Positions 9,035 to 18,511 of a stretch of 64,000 nt of DNA are shown piece after piece. Numbering within the stretch: the first letter of the stretch is position 1; every line of letters starts with the position of its first letter. The translations under genes and the position numbers were made by a program. Under the pieces are notes generated by a model. That model saw only the letters and a program-made list of their open reading frames with translations, was not told where the DNA came from and did no database searches. The DNA is from Desulfobacterales bacterium (GTDB taxonomy: Bacteria > Desulfobacterota > Desulfobacteria > Desulfobacterales > JAAELO01): contig JAAELO010000762.1 in assembly GCA_024226555.1 (NCBI GenBank), positions 1 to 64,000 of the forward strand. The letters run 5' to 3'.

Positions 9035-9903
9035 ATATTTAAAGTTAATATACTAAATTCACCAAAATCATATTTTCTAAGTCTTTTTCCCCATTGATCT
9101 GTAATCAACTGGTAATCGGCCTGACCAGATAAAACCTTTTCAGCACCATCAATAGATTTTAACAACAGACTTTTATCAGAATAGGTTTCATTATGGCTTG
9201 GCATTATATAATCAAAAGAATCAATATACTTTAGCAGTTTTTTATAGCTTATCAGTAAATCTTTTAAACTACCTCCCTCAAGATGGGTCCAGATTGGTCC
9301 TTTTAATAAAATATCACCACAAAAAAGCATTCTTTCGTTTCTATCTAAAAGACAGATGTGATCAGGGGCTTCGCCTGGTGATACGATCACTTCTAAATTT
9401 ACATTACCAAGATCTATAAAATCTCCATCTTTTAGCCACCTCGTAACTTCAAAGGGAGGTAAATATAGATTTTCCGGGTTAAAATCCTGTGGCCACGGTT
9501 TTTGAATTAAAGATTCGTCGAGAATTTCACTATACAAAGTTTCATGGGTGACGCCCTCTGAAGATATCTTTCTGGACAGGGGATGGTCCAGCATTGCAAT
9601 ATCTTCAAACTGCCGGTTGTTTCCTATGTGGTCTGAATGGGTATGAGTGTTTATAACAATAACCGACTTGTCCGTAATCATTTTTACTGCATCTTTAAGA
9701 TTTCCAATTCCGCATCCTGTATCGATTAAAGCAGCGTAATTTTCTCCAATAACAAGGTTTGATATTGCTTGTTCACAGTGACGAGGTTCAAAAAAGATAA
9801 ATCTGTTCTTAGTAATTTCATATATATCAAACCACTCTGATCTAATGTGTTTAAACCTTGAATAGGAATGGTCAGGTATGTATTTATAGCTGTTTTTTGT
9901 CAT
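9022..9903 (-). CDS. MBL-fold metallo-hydrolase
   Basis: The 293-residue protein has the metallo-beta-lactamase signature HTHSDH at residues 87-92 and later metal ligands in GEAPDH, FCGDIL and MPSHNETY, all in the expected order, so the two-metal site looks complete. The family covers thioesterase, glyoxalase II, lactonase and flavoprotein-oxidase functions. There is no signal peptide, so it is cytosolic. The last residues (GSL) and the stop codon are encoded by the end of a family A repeat, so the natural C-terminus may have been changed. No obvious ribosome binding site precedes the ATG. Confidence 0.8.
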   Translation of the reverse strand: MTKNSYKYIPDHSYSRFKHIRSEWFDIYEITKNRFIFFEPRHCEQAISNLVIGENYAALIDTGCGIGNLKDAVKMITDKSVIVINTHTHSDHIGNNRQFEDIAMLDHPLSRKISSEGVTHETLYSEILDESLIQKPWPQDFNPENLYLPPFEVTRWLKDGDFIDLGNVNLEVIVSPGEAPDHICLLDRNERMLFCGDILLKGPIWTHLEGGSLKDLLISYKKLLKYIDSFDYIMPSHNETYSDKSLLLKSIDGAEKVLSGQADYQLITDQWGKRLRKYDFGEFSILTLNIGSL

Positions 9904-9933
9904 AAATTATTATTAACAATTTACGTTATTTTA

Positions 9934-9988
9934 AGGGAACCTTAAATAATAAATGTTTTGATGAAATACGAGTTATTAGAGATTCCCT
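9934..9988. repeat. Family A repeat, short copy (A4)
   Basis: A 55-bp copy with ends AGGGAACCTTAAATAA and TTATTAGAGATTCCCT and the partial interior GATGAAATACGAG. It lies between the MBL gene start and the end of the next binding-protein gene. Confidence 0.7.
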
Positions 9989-10007
9989 GTTAAATTTTCT
10001 TATTGGT

Positions 10008-10763
10008 TTATTGCTTATATTTTTTTAAAATTTTTGCAATTGTCCCATCTCTCCACATTTTTTCAATAACCTTATTTAACTTAGGAATAATATATGAATA
10101 TTTAGATTTTTTTCCTATCAAAATATGAAAATCACTTTCCATTCCAATTCCTCGTGTTTCAACTATTTTATCTGTTAACTTCAATCTTTTAATATTTGGA
10201 ACAGCAAGGCTTGGCTGCTCAATTATTATATCCCCTCTTTTTGCCGCCAACATTTTATACATAAGTTCTATTTTGGTGGCATAGTCTACAGAAATTCCAG
10301 CTCCTTTATCGAATACCGCTTTCATCCATCCATTACCGAGATATGATAATAAAATAAAATCCTTTTTTTTAAGAGACCCTAACCCTTTGAGATTATGAAT
10401 CTCCTTAATTCTTGGATGTTTTTTATAAGTGTACATTATTCGTTTCTTGACCCAGGCTGCTTTTTTATGAGTAATTGAGTATTGTAAACGTTCCGTTGTT
10501 GGTATGGTAAAAAGCATATCATATTTCCCTGTTTGAACCATCATTTGGCTCCTCTTCCAGGGAAAAAAGCTGATACTAACCGGTATTTTTAACCTTTTCT
10601 CCAGTGCTTCAATTGCAATTTCGTACAAATAACCTTTCACTTCCTTATTTGTTGTCTTGTAATAGGCAGGTGGATAATCAACTGTCGCCCATTTTATGGG
10701 GCTTTTAGCAAAGCTTAAACCGCTAAAACATATGATAAAACAAACTGAATAAAATACTTTCAT
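10008..10763 (-). CDS. Periplasmic solute-binding protein, family 3 type (orphan)
   Basis: A 251-residue protein with a Sec signal peptide (VFYSVCFIICFSGLSFA), then a family 3 extracellular solute-binding fold: a VDYPPAYY start of lobe 1, GYLYEIAIEAL, an SFFPWKRSQ segment typical of the GltI-like orphan subfamily, and a second-lobe KLNKVIEKMWRDGTIAKI ending. The ATG at 10763 has AAGGAATCAATT upstream and gives the signal peptide; an upstream in-frame ATG does not. There is no permease or ATPase gene nearby, as for the paralogs at 18553 and 54495. Such orphans can feed a distant transporter or a sensor. Confidence 0.75.
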   Translation of the reverse strand: MKVFYSVCFIICFSGLSFAKSPIKWATVDYPPAYYKTTNKEVKGYLYEIAIEALEKRLKIPVSISFFPWKRSQMMVQTGKYDMLFTIPTTERLQYSITHKKAAWVKKRIMYTYKKHPRIKEIHNLKGLGSLKKKDFILLSYLGNGWMKAVFDKGAGISVDYATKIELMYKMLAAKRGDIIIEQPSLAVPNIKRLKLTDKIVETRGIGMESDFHILIGKKSKYSYIIPKLNKVIEKMWRDGTIAKILKKYKQ

Positions 10764-10885
10764 AATTGATTCCTTATTGTCAGACATTTTTTTTATGTTA
10801 ATACTACAGGATATTTCTTTGAAAAGCTAATTCAGTAATAAAAAGCCGGTAGGAAAAATATTTGGGATTCAGGTTTAAAAACTAA

Positions 10886-10919
10886 AAAACCCCGAAGAAA
10901 TTAATCTTCAGGGTTTTTC
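10886..10919 (-). terminator. Rho-independent terminator after tRNA-Asn
   Basis: Read on the minus strand, AAACCCTGAAGA pairs with TTCTTCGGGGTTT and is followed by a T-run. It lies about 35 bases beyond the 3' end of the tRNA gene. The plus strand also has a T-rich tail, so it could work both ways. Confidence 0.75.
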
Positions 10920-10952
10920 TATATTAAAACCACATTTCAGTGGATTTCAGTT

Positions 10953-11028
10953 TGGCTCCCCAGCACGGATTTGAACCGCGGACCCATTGGTTAACAGCCA
11001 ATTGCTCTGCCGACTGAGCTACTGGGGA
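10953..11028 (-). tRNA. tRNA-Asn (anticodon GTT)
   Basis: The minus strand begins TCCCCAGTAGCTCAGTCGGC, has an anticodon arm TTGGCTGTTAACCAA with anticodon GTT, a T arm GCGGTTCAAATCCGT and ends GCTGGGGAGCCA. The acceptor stem pairs fully and CCA is encoded. It is 76 nt including CCA. Confidence 0.97.
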
Positions 11029-11153
11029 TCAAAATTTGTCATTTCACACCGAATTTGTTAAACTCAGTGACTCAATCATGAAAAGACTCAGCCTTTATAC
11101 AGATTCTTCCAGAGTGAGTCAAGCATAAAAAACACTTTATACTGATTTTTTTT

Positions 11154-11795
11154 TTACATTGAATAAATTTTCTTAAAGAGCTTTAGTGAAGAGTTGAGAT
11201 TGGCTCTTGCCTTAAGTTCAAACTTCTCTCTAAAGTAATCGGTATTATATATAAACTTCTGATCTAAAAAACCGTTCAAAACTTCGAATCGTTTTTTTTT
11301 ATACATGAAGAATGGAACCCACTTATACTCTTTTCTGATATTCTTTTCATACTCTGAAAAAAGCTCTTTATCTGCCCCCAATATAGACAGGTCAATATCG
11401 ATCAGATACTTAGTATCTTTGTCTGAGATCTCTACATCATGCTTTGTAGCAATAATCATTTCATATACCTTATCAACATAGTTATCCTTTAAGCCAAGTC
11501 CGGTTAATTCATCATTTGCTAAAATTGCACTATCCTCTTCATTAGTTTTTGAACTGGTTTCATAAATGATATCGTGATACCAGATAGCAATCTCCACCAG
11601 ATCTTCATTTTCCAATAGGTGTTTAACTCTGCCAAAATGTGAAAGGCAATATTCTATATGGTTAAGATTGTGATATTTTCTGTGTTTTTCTGAATACTTT
11701 ATTATAAGATTATTATAGATCTCATCACTCTTTTTATTACATAATCGTTTTAAAAGTGTATTCCATCTTATTATATCAATATTATTAAAATCCAT
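11154..11795 (-). CDS. HD-superfamily metal-dependent phosphohydrolase (COG4339-like)
   Basis: The 213-residue protein has YHNLNHIEYCL, then EIAIWYHDIIYE with the HD pair, and a later KHDVEISDKD segment. This matches the small predicted HD phosphohydrolases of the COG4339 type, which contain NxYHxxxH and WyHDxxY. The substrate is unknown. The ATG at 11795 starts at the family's usual N-terminus; the longer frame adds 18 residues without a ribosome binding site. The gene stands alone and the protein is cytosolic. Confidence 0.7.
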   Translation of the reverse strand: MDFNNIDIIRWNTLLKRLCNKKSDEIYNNLIIKYSEKHRKYHNLNHIEYCLSHFGRVKHLLENEDLVEIAIWYHDIIYETSSKTNEEDSAILANDELTGLGLKDNYVDKVYEMIIATKHDVEISDKDTKYLIDIDLSILGADKELFSEYEKNIRKEYKWVPFFMYKKKRFEVLNGFLDQKFIYNTDYFREKFELKARANLNSSLKLFKKIYSM

Positions 11796-11977
11796 AATTT
11801 TCTCTAAGCCTGAATATTTAAATAGTTCTACAATAAATAACCATCTCACATGTCTGGTTACAACAGAAAAATTGTTTTTTTTGATGTGTGAATAAAATGA
11901 AGGTAATTTGTGGTCCAGTAAATTCCAAATGGATATATATACAAATCTACTAAGGAATCGATTCTTTAGACCTTGGA

Positions 11978-13075
11978 TTATTTAGATAAATACATAGCTC
12001 TTTTCCATAATGATTTGTAGGCCTCGGTAGTATCTCTGTTTTGATTTTCCCACAATGAAATTGATTTCCAGTATTTAACATTACCAACTTTGAAAGTTAT
12101 AATTTCCTCTTTAGTCAATAACCTATTTATATTTGAAACAACCGGAGAGACGCCCCAATTTCTGATAGATCCAATCTGAGGTTCTGGAGACAAGCAGTAA
12201 TTTATCCACTCTTCACACAATCTTTTTTTTAATTTATCCCCTTTTACAGCTTGAGTAATCGACCAATGATCAACCCACATTGTTGTACCTTCATGGGGAT
12301 TAGCCATTTTCCATTTTCCTCCGTTTTTGTTCGCCTTTGCCACTGCATAGCCCCATGTTGCGGCATAGGAAAGATTATGAAATTCTTTATAGTTAGCAGT
12401 TCCTGTCCACTTGGAAAAAGAGTTTCGGGATAACTTATTCAGTTTTTCCTGAAATTTAAAAAGTGTTATTTTCTTCAATATTTTATTGAAACTATAGATC
12501 GATTTGTATTCAATCCCAAGTGACAAAGCTGTTATGTATATATTACAGTCGGAATAGTCCTTTGAAATTGTATATTTGTTTTTGTTCTTATCTTCCCAAA
12601 GAACATTCCAGCTCGAAGGTTCTTTTACCTTTTTTGAATTATAAGCAAGGCCATATGAGCCCATTGTATATGGAACGCCATACACCTGATCTTTGATTGT
12701 AACAAACCTGTTTTTTTGAAGGTTTGATAAAATAAATTTGTAATTTGGAATATTGTTAAGATTGACAGGAAGCACTATCTTTTTTGTTATAAAAATACTG
12801 TTTTTACTTTTAAAAAGATTATGAGCTGGGGTTATAATGTCAGCTATTTTACCTCGTGAAACATCCCAAAACGCTTTTGGGTTTGAAGCTAACGTTATTA
12901 CAACTTTAATATCTTTATTGTATTTTCTTTTTATTATCTTCTTAAATTTATTAAGATATGGTTTTGAATAATCTTTCCAGCAATGAATTCGTATCACAAT
13001 TGGTTTCGTATAAGAGATTTGCGAAGAAAACAAAATACCACAAACAACTAAAACAGAAAGAATATTCCTTTTCAT
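11978..13075 (-). CDS. Periplasmic solute-binding protein, family 1 type (orphan)
   Basis: A 365-residue protein with a signal peptide (KRNILSVLVVCGILFSSQISYTK) and a type-2 periplasmic binding fold resembling polyamine or iron/thiamine binding proteins. IRIHCWKDYSKPYLNKFKK opens lobe 1; VYGVPYTMGSYGLAYNSK and EWINYCLSPEPQ are typical of this family. An AAGGAAATATA site precedes the ATG. No transporter genes are adjacent. The ligand cannot be inferred. Confidence 0.7.
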   Translation of the reverse strand: MKRNILSVLVVCGILFSSQISYTKPIVIRIHCWKDYSKPYLNKFKKIIKRKYNKDIKVVITLASNPKAFWDVSRGKIADIITPAHNLFKSKNSIFITKKIVLPVNLNNIPNYKFILSNLQKNRFVTIKDQVYGVPYTMGSYGLAYNSKKVKEPSSWNVLWEDKNKNKYTISKDYSDCNIYITALSLGIEYKSIYSFNKILKKITLFKFQEKLNKLSRNSFSKWTGTANYKEFHNLSYAATWGYAVAKANKNGGKWKMANPHEGTTMWVDHWSITQAVKGDKLKKRLCEEWINYCLSPEPQIGSIRNWGVSPVVSNINRLLTKEEIITFKVGNVKYWKSISLWENQNRDTTEAYKSLWKRAMYLSK

Positions 13076-13334
13076 TATATTTCCTTTTTGCTTATTATGT
13101 ATATTTTTCAGATATTTACAGTCTATAGCAGACCGAGAACAGGGTCAAGGGCTTTGATTTCAGATCAGAACTTATCTGACACATAACTTTGCACATATAT
13201 TCTATAATATTATCTATATCGATATATATACTTATACTTTTTTCGTTATAGGCTTTTAACAGAAATTCTCTTATCCCTTTAATAACAGATATATGCATAA
13301 TTATTTGGATTTTTGGCATCACGCTTGCTATAAG

Positions 13335-13441
13335 TATATTTAATTATGCCTGTGGGACTCAGTTAGTGATTTCCGAATCTATGTTTCTGTTAAAACAAAA
13401 GAATAACTCACAACAATTTTCCCCAGGCATTATTAAAAATA
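13335..13441 (+). ncRNA. Candidate Y-RNA-like foldback upstream of the Ro60-like gene
   Basis: Bases 13338-13356 (TTTAATTATGCCTGTGGG region) pair with 13421-13439 (CCCCAGGCATTATTAAA region): 10 bp including GCCTG/CAGGC with one bulged T, one T-T mismatch, then 6 more bp. Inside, 13362-13368 (GTTAGTG) pairs with 13409-13414 (CACAAC). A roughly 100-nt RNA whose two ends form a long bulged stem closing internal loops is the Y RNA architecture, and Y RNA genes often lie beside ro60 homologs. The downstream ATG is only 13 bases away, so a regulatory leader hairpin is the main alternative. There is no T-run, so it is not a terminator. Confidence 0.4.
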
Positions 13442-13453
13442 AAGGAAAAGAGG

Positions 13454-14875
13454 ATGGATAAAGAAAGATTAAACCAGATAATTAAAGAAGATTTACTGCT
13501 TTTTATAAATGCCTGCTGTACATGTACAGTTCAAAAAGAGTTTTATACAAACAGGTATGAACAAAAAATGAGTCTGGATTTTTTGCATGAATATATGCTT
13601 ATAAATTACAGAACTTATTATATGCGCATCCTTGCTGTTAATATTAACCAGTTTAATAAAACTATAATTATCTTAAATCTTCTTTCAAATGGAAAATCAA
13701 CTCCTCCTCAATTAAGATTCGAGGAGAATAGACTTATAACAAGTGCTCTTTATAAGTTACCTGCTAACAGGGTTTACAAACTTTTCCAAAAGATACGTCA
13801 ATCAGGTATTAATAATAGAAGAACAAGAGCCATTGTTAAAAATTATCTGAACAATAGAAAAGATCTCTCCTTTGACATTGTTAAGTATAGAAAGAAAATA
13901 AATAGTGCTGTTGCACATAACCATATAAAATTGGATGGGGAAGCAAATGACTTTCTTTTTTCAGGTTATAAATCAGGAAGATTTAAGACAGAACTGTTTG
14001 AATCATTCAGGCAGGCACATTTTTCAAAAGAAGCTGTCTATAAACTTCCATATACTGTAGCTGAGGGGTTTGTTAAAAAACATAAGATAAATCGTTCTAT
14101 ATTTCTTGATAAAATTAAAAGCAAAATGACTCTTAATGAAAAGCTCAGATCTCAGGAACTTGGAAATAAAAAAAATATTAAGATTAAAATAGATCTTTCA
14201 AAAGCCTCATTAACAAAAATAGCTCTATATGCTCTTTCTCTTCCATATTCAAGAAGAAAAGAAAGGCTTGATGAGCTCGATAATGCTCTGAATAAAGCAG
14301 CGAAAAGAATTATATCAAAATGGAACTTGGGTTTGGGTAAGGTTGCAGCTGTTCTTGACTGTAGTTATTCAATGAGCGGGTCATCAGAAAAGAAAAGAAG
14401 ACCTCTTGCTATAACTCTTGCCGGTCATTATTTGCTTAAAAATGCAAGCTCTGAATACAAGGCTTTCTGGACAACTGATGTTAAAAAAAGCTTATTGCTC
14501 CAGGCTAAGGGACAGAGTGATCTGAATACTCCTTTTTTAGATGCACTTGAATGGAAACCTGAGAAAATTATTATACTTTCTGATGGATACGATAACTCTT
14601 TTTGGAGGATATCTGACATTATTCGTATATTTAAAACAAAAATTGAGAAAAGAAAAAGAACCGGAGTTGTTCACTTTAATCCTGTTTTCGATGCCCATGA
14701 GCTTGAACCACGCAGGATATCAGATTTAGTTCCAACTATTGGACTAAGGGATTCTGAAGATATTCCGTCATTACTGCCTTTTGCAGACTTAGGGGAATAT
14801 AAGGAATCATTATCAAAGTTAGAAAATTTTCTAAACTACTGCAAAGAGAGACTTATGAAACAGGTGCTTATATGA
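13454..14875 (+). CDS. vWA-domain protein, TROVE/Ro60-like architecture
   Basis: The 473-residue cytosolic protein has an alpha-helical N-terminal 280 residues and a C-terminal von Willebrand A domain. The MIDAS motif is intact: DCSYS from Asp302, Ser in GQSDLN, and ILSDGYDNS. An N-terminal helical domain followed by vWA is the layout of Ro60/TROVE proteins, ring-shaped RNA-binding proteins that hold misfolded RNA and Y RNA. I cannot align the N-terminal half to TROVE by eye, so this is probable rather than certain. The stop overlaps the next gene's ATG by four bases, showing an operon. A Y-RNA-like foldback lies directly upstream. Confidence 0.6.
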   Translation: MDKERLNQIIKEDLLLFINACCTCTVQKEFYTNRYEQKMSLDFLHEYMLINYRTYYMRILAVNINQFNKTIIILNLLSNGKSTPPQLRFEENRLITSALYKLPANRVYKLFQKIRQSGINNRRTRAIVKNYLNNRKDLSFDIVKYRKKINSAVAHNHIKLDGEANDFLFSGYKSGRFKTELFESFRQAHFSKEAVYKLPYTVAEGFVKKHKINRSIFLDKIKSKMTLNEKLRSQELGNKKNIKIKIDLSKASLTKIALYALSLPYSRRKERLDELDNALNKAAKRIISKWNLGLGKVAAVLDCSYSMSGSSEKKRRPLAITLAGHYLLKNASSEYKAFWTTDVKKSLLLQAKGQSDLNTPFLDALEWKPEKIIILSDGYDNSFWRISDIIRIFKTKIEKRKRTGVVHFNPVFDAHELEPRRISDLVPTIGLRDSEDIPSLLPFADLGEYKESLSKLENFLNYCKERLMKQVLI

Positions 14876-16002
14876 ATATTGATAAAATTAACCTCAAAGG
14901 TTTAACATTAGCTTCTGCTCAAACATATGGAAATGTTCGAATGATACCGCTTATCAGAAATAAAATAAGGGGTGATTTAAGAATTGGTTTAAAATCATAT
15001 GATGAAGACTACTCAGTTGTAGACCTTAATGATAAAACAAAATATACAAGCTATATACCCCATGGATTTATAGTGAACTGGGATAACAATGGCTCTCCCA
15101 TATGCTCTTTTGGAACGGAGCTTTACAGAAAAAATATCCGTAAAGATAATAAGGTTAGGGTTAAAAAGCGCATGGTTAAAAAAATTGATAAAAACAAACT
15201 GCGCCTTTTACCTCTTCATCTTTCCATGGAGTATTATCTTGCCCAGCACTTTTTTGGTTCTGATATTATATGGGATGAATATTCCAAAGATTTTACCAAA
15301 TATGGACTTGGATCAAGGTCTGAATTTACATATTCAGGTTCAGATATTTATGGTTTGGAAAAAGCATTAAAAGTTTTTGAGATCAATGAAAATCAGGTTG
15401 GTGTTTTACTGTATATTGCTGATGCATTTACTTCTGCATTTATAGTATCTCACCCAAACGATTATCGTAAACTACACAATAGTTTGGTTGAGGATTTTTA
15501 TTGTGACCTTATCCAACATTATAATTATCTTTATAAAGAGCTGCCTGATATGTTTCCTAAAATAGATGACTCAAATATAAATTCTATAAACGACCTAAGG
15601 AAAGCTTTGGATAATAGCAGATCTGATTTGAAGGATTTCTATAATTATACAGCATCAAATCTTTTAGATTGTTATGTCGAGTCTAAAAATATCTATAAAA
15701 TGGGTACATTTAATCTGTATAATTTTATAACTTATCTTGATGAGCAAAATGAAAACCATATAGGTGAATGTATTTACAGAGAAGATGGGGAGATTGAATA
15801 TTTAAAAACTTACAGGTTGGATAAAGATCAGACCAACAGGATAAAACTGCTTAAAACTCTTGATAAATATGATTGGAATCTTAGAGATACTGCCCGCTCC
15901 ATGAATCAGTCAAAAAATTCATTAATTCAGTACATAGATAAACTGGGATTTGGATATATTTTGAAACCTGATATTTTAAAAAATGCTTTAAACTCCTTAT
16001 AG
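14872..16002 (+). CDS. ARPP-like protein with C-terminal Fis-type HTH
   Basis: A 376-residue protein. The N-terminus has a beta-rich segment LTLASAQTYGNVRMIPLIR and a central part with LRLLPLHLSMEYYLAQHFFG and ENQVGVLLYIADAFTSAFIV. As I recall them, these resemble the ARPP domains (ADP-ribosylglycohydrolase and rhodanese-phosphatase associated proteins) described beside TROVE, RtcB and other RNA-repair genes. The last 45 residues (about 325-370) form a Fis/HTH_8-like helix-turn-helix: LRDTARSMNQSKNSLIQYI. It overlaps the upstream vWA gene by four bases. It may sense or regulate an RNA-damage response. The domain match is from memory and moderately secure. Confidence 0.5.
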   Translation: MNIDKINLKGLTLASAQTYGNVRMIPLIRNKIRGDLRIGLKSYDEDYSVVDLNDKTKYTSYIPHGFIVNWDNNGSPICSFGTELYRKNIRKDNKVRVKKRMVKKIDKNKLRLLPLHLSMEYYLAQHFFGSDIIWDEYSKDFTKYGLGSRSEFTYSGSDIYGLEKALKVFEINENQVGVLLYIADAFTSAFIVSHPNDYRKLHNSLVEDFYCDLIQHYNYLYKELPDMFPKIDDSNINSINDLRKALDNSRSDLKDFYNYTASNLLDCYVESKNIYKMGTFNLYNFITYLDEQNENHIGECIYREDGEIEYLKTYRLDKDQTNRIKLLKTLDKYDWNLRDTARSMNQSKNSLIQYIDKLGFGYILKPDILKNALNSL

Positions 16003-16015
16003 GGAAATTTAAAAA

Positions 16016-16042
16016 AACCGGAGGCTCTTAAAACCTCCGGTT
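16016..16042. terminator. Bidirectional terminator
   Basis: AACCGGAGG and CCTCCGGTT form a perfect 9-bp stem around a 9-nt loop, with A-runs on the left and TTCCTTATT on the right. It separates the convergent ARPP-like and chemoreceptor genes and can serve both. Confidence 0.85.
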
Positions 16043-16063
16043 CCTTATTAAGTGATATAAAGT

Positions 16064-18232
16064 CTATACTCTAAATTTATTCACCATATCAGAAAGATTT
16101 CCTGACAAACTGGATAGATCACCCGAATTCTTTTTAACACTTCCACTTGATTCAGAAATCCTTGTGGAAGCCTGTGTAACCTCAGCAATATCTTTTGTTA
16201 CTTCCTGGGCTGCTACGGAACTTTGCGTTACATTTTCATTAACCTCATTAATTCCAAGTGAAGCCTGGGCGATGTTTTCTGCAATTTCCCTTGTTGTTAC
16301 AGATTGTTCTTCAACAGCTGTTGCAATTGTGCCAATAATTTCATCAATTTCACCTACAACTTTTGAGATATTTTTTATCTCAACAACGGTCCCATCTGTA
16401 GTTGTTTGTATTCCGGAAACACGCTCTTTAATTTCACTTGTTGCGTTAGCTGTCTGGCTTGCAAGGTCCTTGATTTCATTAGCAACAACTGCAAACCCTT
16501 TTCCAGCCTCTCCTGCTCTAGCTGCCTCAATAGTTGCATTTAGAGCAAGCAGATTAACCTGCTCGGATATATCTGTAATAGTTTCCACAACAGTAAAAAT
16601 CTCTTTAGCTGCAATACCAAGCTCATTAACCTGTGATGAAGCATTTCCAGCCTGATTAACTGCATTGTTTGTAACATTTCTTGCTTTTTCAGAATTCTCA
16701 GCAATTTCACCTATTGTTGATGACATCTCTTCTGCAGCTGTACTAACCATATTTATATTGGTTGATGCCTGCTCCATTGCAGCAGACATTGAGTTCATAT
16801 TATGACTCATCTGCTCAGATGATGCTGAAACTGAATTTGACCTTTCTGATGAGTCCTGAATATCTCCATCCATAGTATCTGATATATTAGCAAGGTTAGT
16901 TGACGATTTCATTAGTGTTTCTGTATCTGCCTTAATCTTCTTAATCATATCCTGCATATTATTAATAAACTGATTAAACCATTCAGAAAGCTCCTGAGTC
17001 TCATCCCCTGAAGTATCTATAATTCTTTTTGTAAGATCTCCCTCACCTTCAGCAATATCTTTTAGCATGTTAATAATTCTTCTAATAGGTTGAACAATAC
17101 TCTTTTCAACTGTGAAATACGATATTAGAAGCGCTGCAACAATTATTGACAGAACAACAAATACTATTTTAATGATAGCTTTTGTAATTTGACTGTTCAT
17201 ATCTCTGCTCTTTTGAGCTACAACTTTATCAACATCATCTGTATAAACACCAGTTGTTATATACCAATCCCAATCTTTAAGCTTTCTTGCATATGAAAGT
17301 TTAGGCAGTGGTTTGCCTCCCCCTGGTTTCGGAAAAAAATATCTGAAGTACCCCCCTTGATTACTACTGTTTGCAGCTTTGATCAGATCACGAACAATAT
17401 AGTTACCTTTTTTATCTACTAATTTATAGTAATTATTACCTTCCATCACTTTTTTAGCATGTAGAACACAGTTCGCTTTTGAATCAAATATTGAAAAATA
17501 ACCTGAGTTATTCAATCCATAACGCATGGAACCAATACTTTGTTTAGCGCTTGCTTTCAAAAATTTATCAGTTGATTCAAGATATACACCACCACCAATA
17601 ACCCATCCCCATTCTTTAAACAGTTTAACATAGGATATTTTATCCTGGGGCTTTTTAAACCCTGGTTTTGGCCACTGATAATCAACAAATCCTGCGCCAT
17701 CACTATTTACTATCTTATTCATCTCTATAAAAAGAAACTTACCATTGGGATCTTTAAATTTTGACAGATCTTTACCATTTAAAGCAGGTTTTATTGGATG
17801 CATAACCATTTTAAGTTTTGTATCCTGTATCCAGAAATATCCTTTCCCGTTCTTACCCCATTTCATCTTTTTGATAATATTTTTTGCATGTTCTTTCCGG
17901 TTTTTTAAACTGCCTTTACTACTTTTATTTGCTGTTTCAAAAACATATACGGCCTGATTAACTGCTGCTTTAACCATATCGCCATACTCTTTTTTTAGCT
18001 TCACACGGTCTTTTGAAGCATCATATCTTTCCTTTGCTACAGTATGAGCTGTATTTACGAGGTCTTTCATCTGTGCTCTTTTCTCGTTCATTACACCATC
18101 TCGATATTTTTCAATGGCTTTATTTCCTTCACTTCTTATGGCTGAAACAGATAAAAAAAGAGCTGATCCACCAACCAAAAATAGTGAAACGATAACAATA
18201 AGATTGATTTTTGTACGGATATTTAGTTTCAA
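16064..18232 (-). CDS. Methyl-accepting chemotaxis protein with double Cache sensor
   Basis: A 722-residue receptor. TM1 is near residues 11-31; the periplasmic part carries two sCache_2/dCache-type units (GYFWIQDTKLKMVMHP...WGWVIGGGVYLE and GYFSIFDSKANCVLHA...WDWYITTGVYTD); TM2 is near 352-375, a HAMP domain follows, then a long coiled-coil signalling domain with the conserved hairpin tip EQVNLLALNATIEAARAGEAG. Cache receptors of this sort bind small organic acids or amino acids. The start is TTG with a strong GGGGGAG site; no ATG is better placed. No che genes are nearby. It lacks the CheR/CheB-binding pentapeptide at its C-terminus. Confidence 0.93.
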   Translation of the reverse strand: MKLNIRTKINLIVIVSLFLVGGSALFLSVSAIRSEGNKAIEKYRDGVMNEKRAQMKDLVNTAHTVAKERYDASKDRVKLKKEYGDMVKAAVNQAVYVFETANKSSKGSLKNRKEHAKNIIKKMKWGKNGKGYFWIQDTKLKMVMHPIKPALNGKDLSKFKDPNGKFLFIEMNKIVNSDGAGFVDYQWPKPGFKKPQDKISYVKLFKEWGWVIGGGVYLESTDKFLKASAKQSIGSMRYGLNNSGYFSIFDSKANCVLHAKKVMEGNNYYKLVDKKGNYIVRDLIKAANSSNQGGYFRYFFPKPGGGKPLPKLSYARKLKDWDWYITTGVYTDDVDKVVAQKSRDMNSQITKAIIKIVFVVLSIIVAALLISYFTVEKSIVQPIRRIINMLKDIAEGEGDLTKRIIDTSGDETQELSEWFNQFINNMQDMIKKIKADTETLMKSSTNLANISDTMDGDIQDSSERSNSVSASSEQMSHNMNSMSAAMEQASTNINMVSTAAEEMSSTIGEIAENSEKARNVTNNAVNQAGNASSQVNELGIAAKEIFTVVETITDISEQVNLLALNATIEAARAGEAGKGFAVVANEIKDLASQTANATSEIKERVSGIQTTTDGTVVEIKNISKVVGEIDEIIGTIATAVEEQSVTTREIAENIAQASLGINEVNENVTQSSVAAQEVTKDIAEVTQASTRISESSGSVKKNSGDLSSLSGNLSDMVNKFRV

Positions 18233-18511
18233 TATAATTCTCCCCCTAAGACTTAATCAAATTCTTTCTAAAACAATTTGTAAAACTTAAAACAGAGTTC
18301 ATTGAATATGTAATCAGTATCGCAACCTGATTTTTCGCAACAATAACATATGAACTCTTTTACAGTCAATATTACCATTGGATTTTGGCAGGGTAGATAA
18401 AAGTATCATGTGTTATTCAGGAATCTTACACTTTTGGAAAAAACTATGAGATTAAGTCATTTTTAGGAGATTGCAATAAAAGTACGGGCGAAATACCTGT
18501 TCGTTTTCCGA

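Noticed and set aside
13110..13150. TTGACC/GGTC motif as a Y RNA Ro-binding site
   Set aside because: The pairing is only four bases, and the segment lies outside the strong foldback at 13335-13441.
13116..13322. 68-residue minus-strand ORF upstream of the vWA gene
   Set aside because: No ribosome binding site, unusual composition (MMPKIQIIMHISVIKG) and no domain; it probably reflects AT-rich sequence near the foldback RNA.
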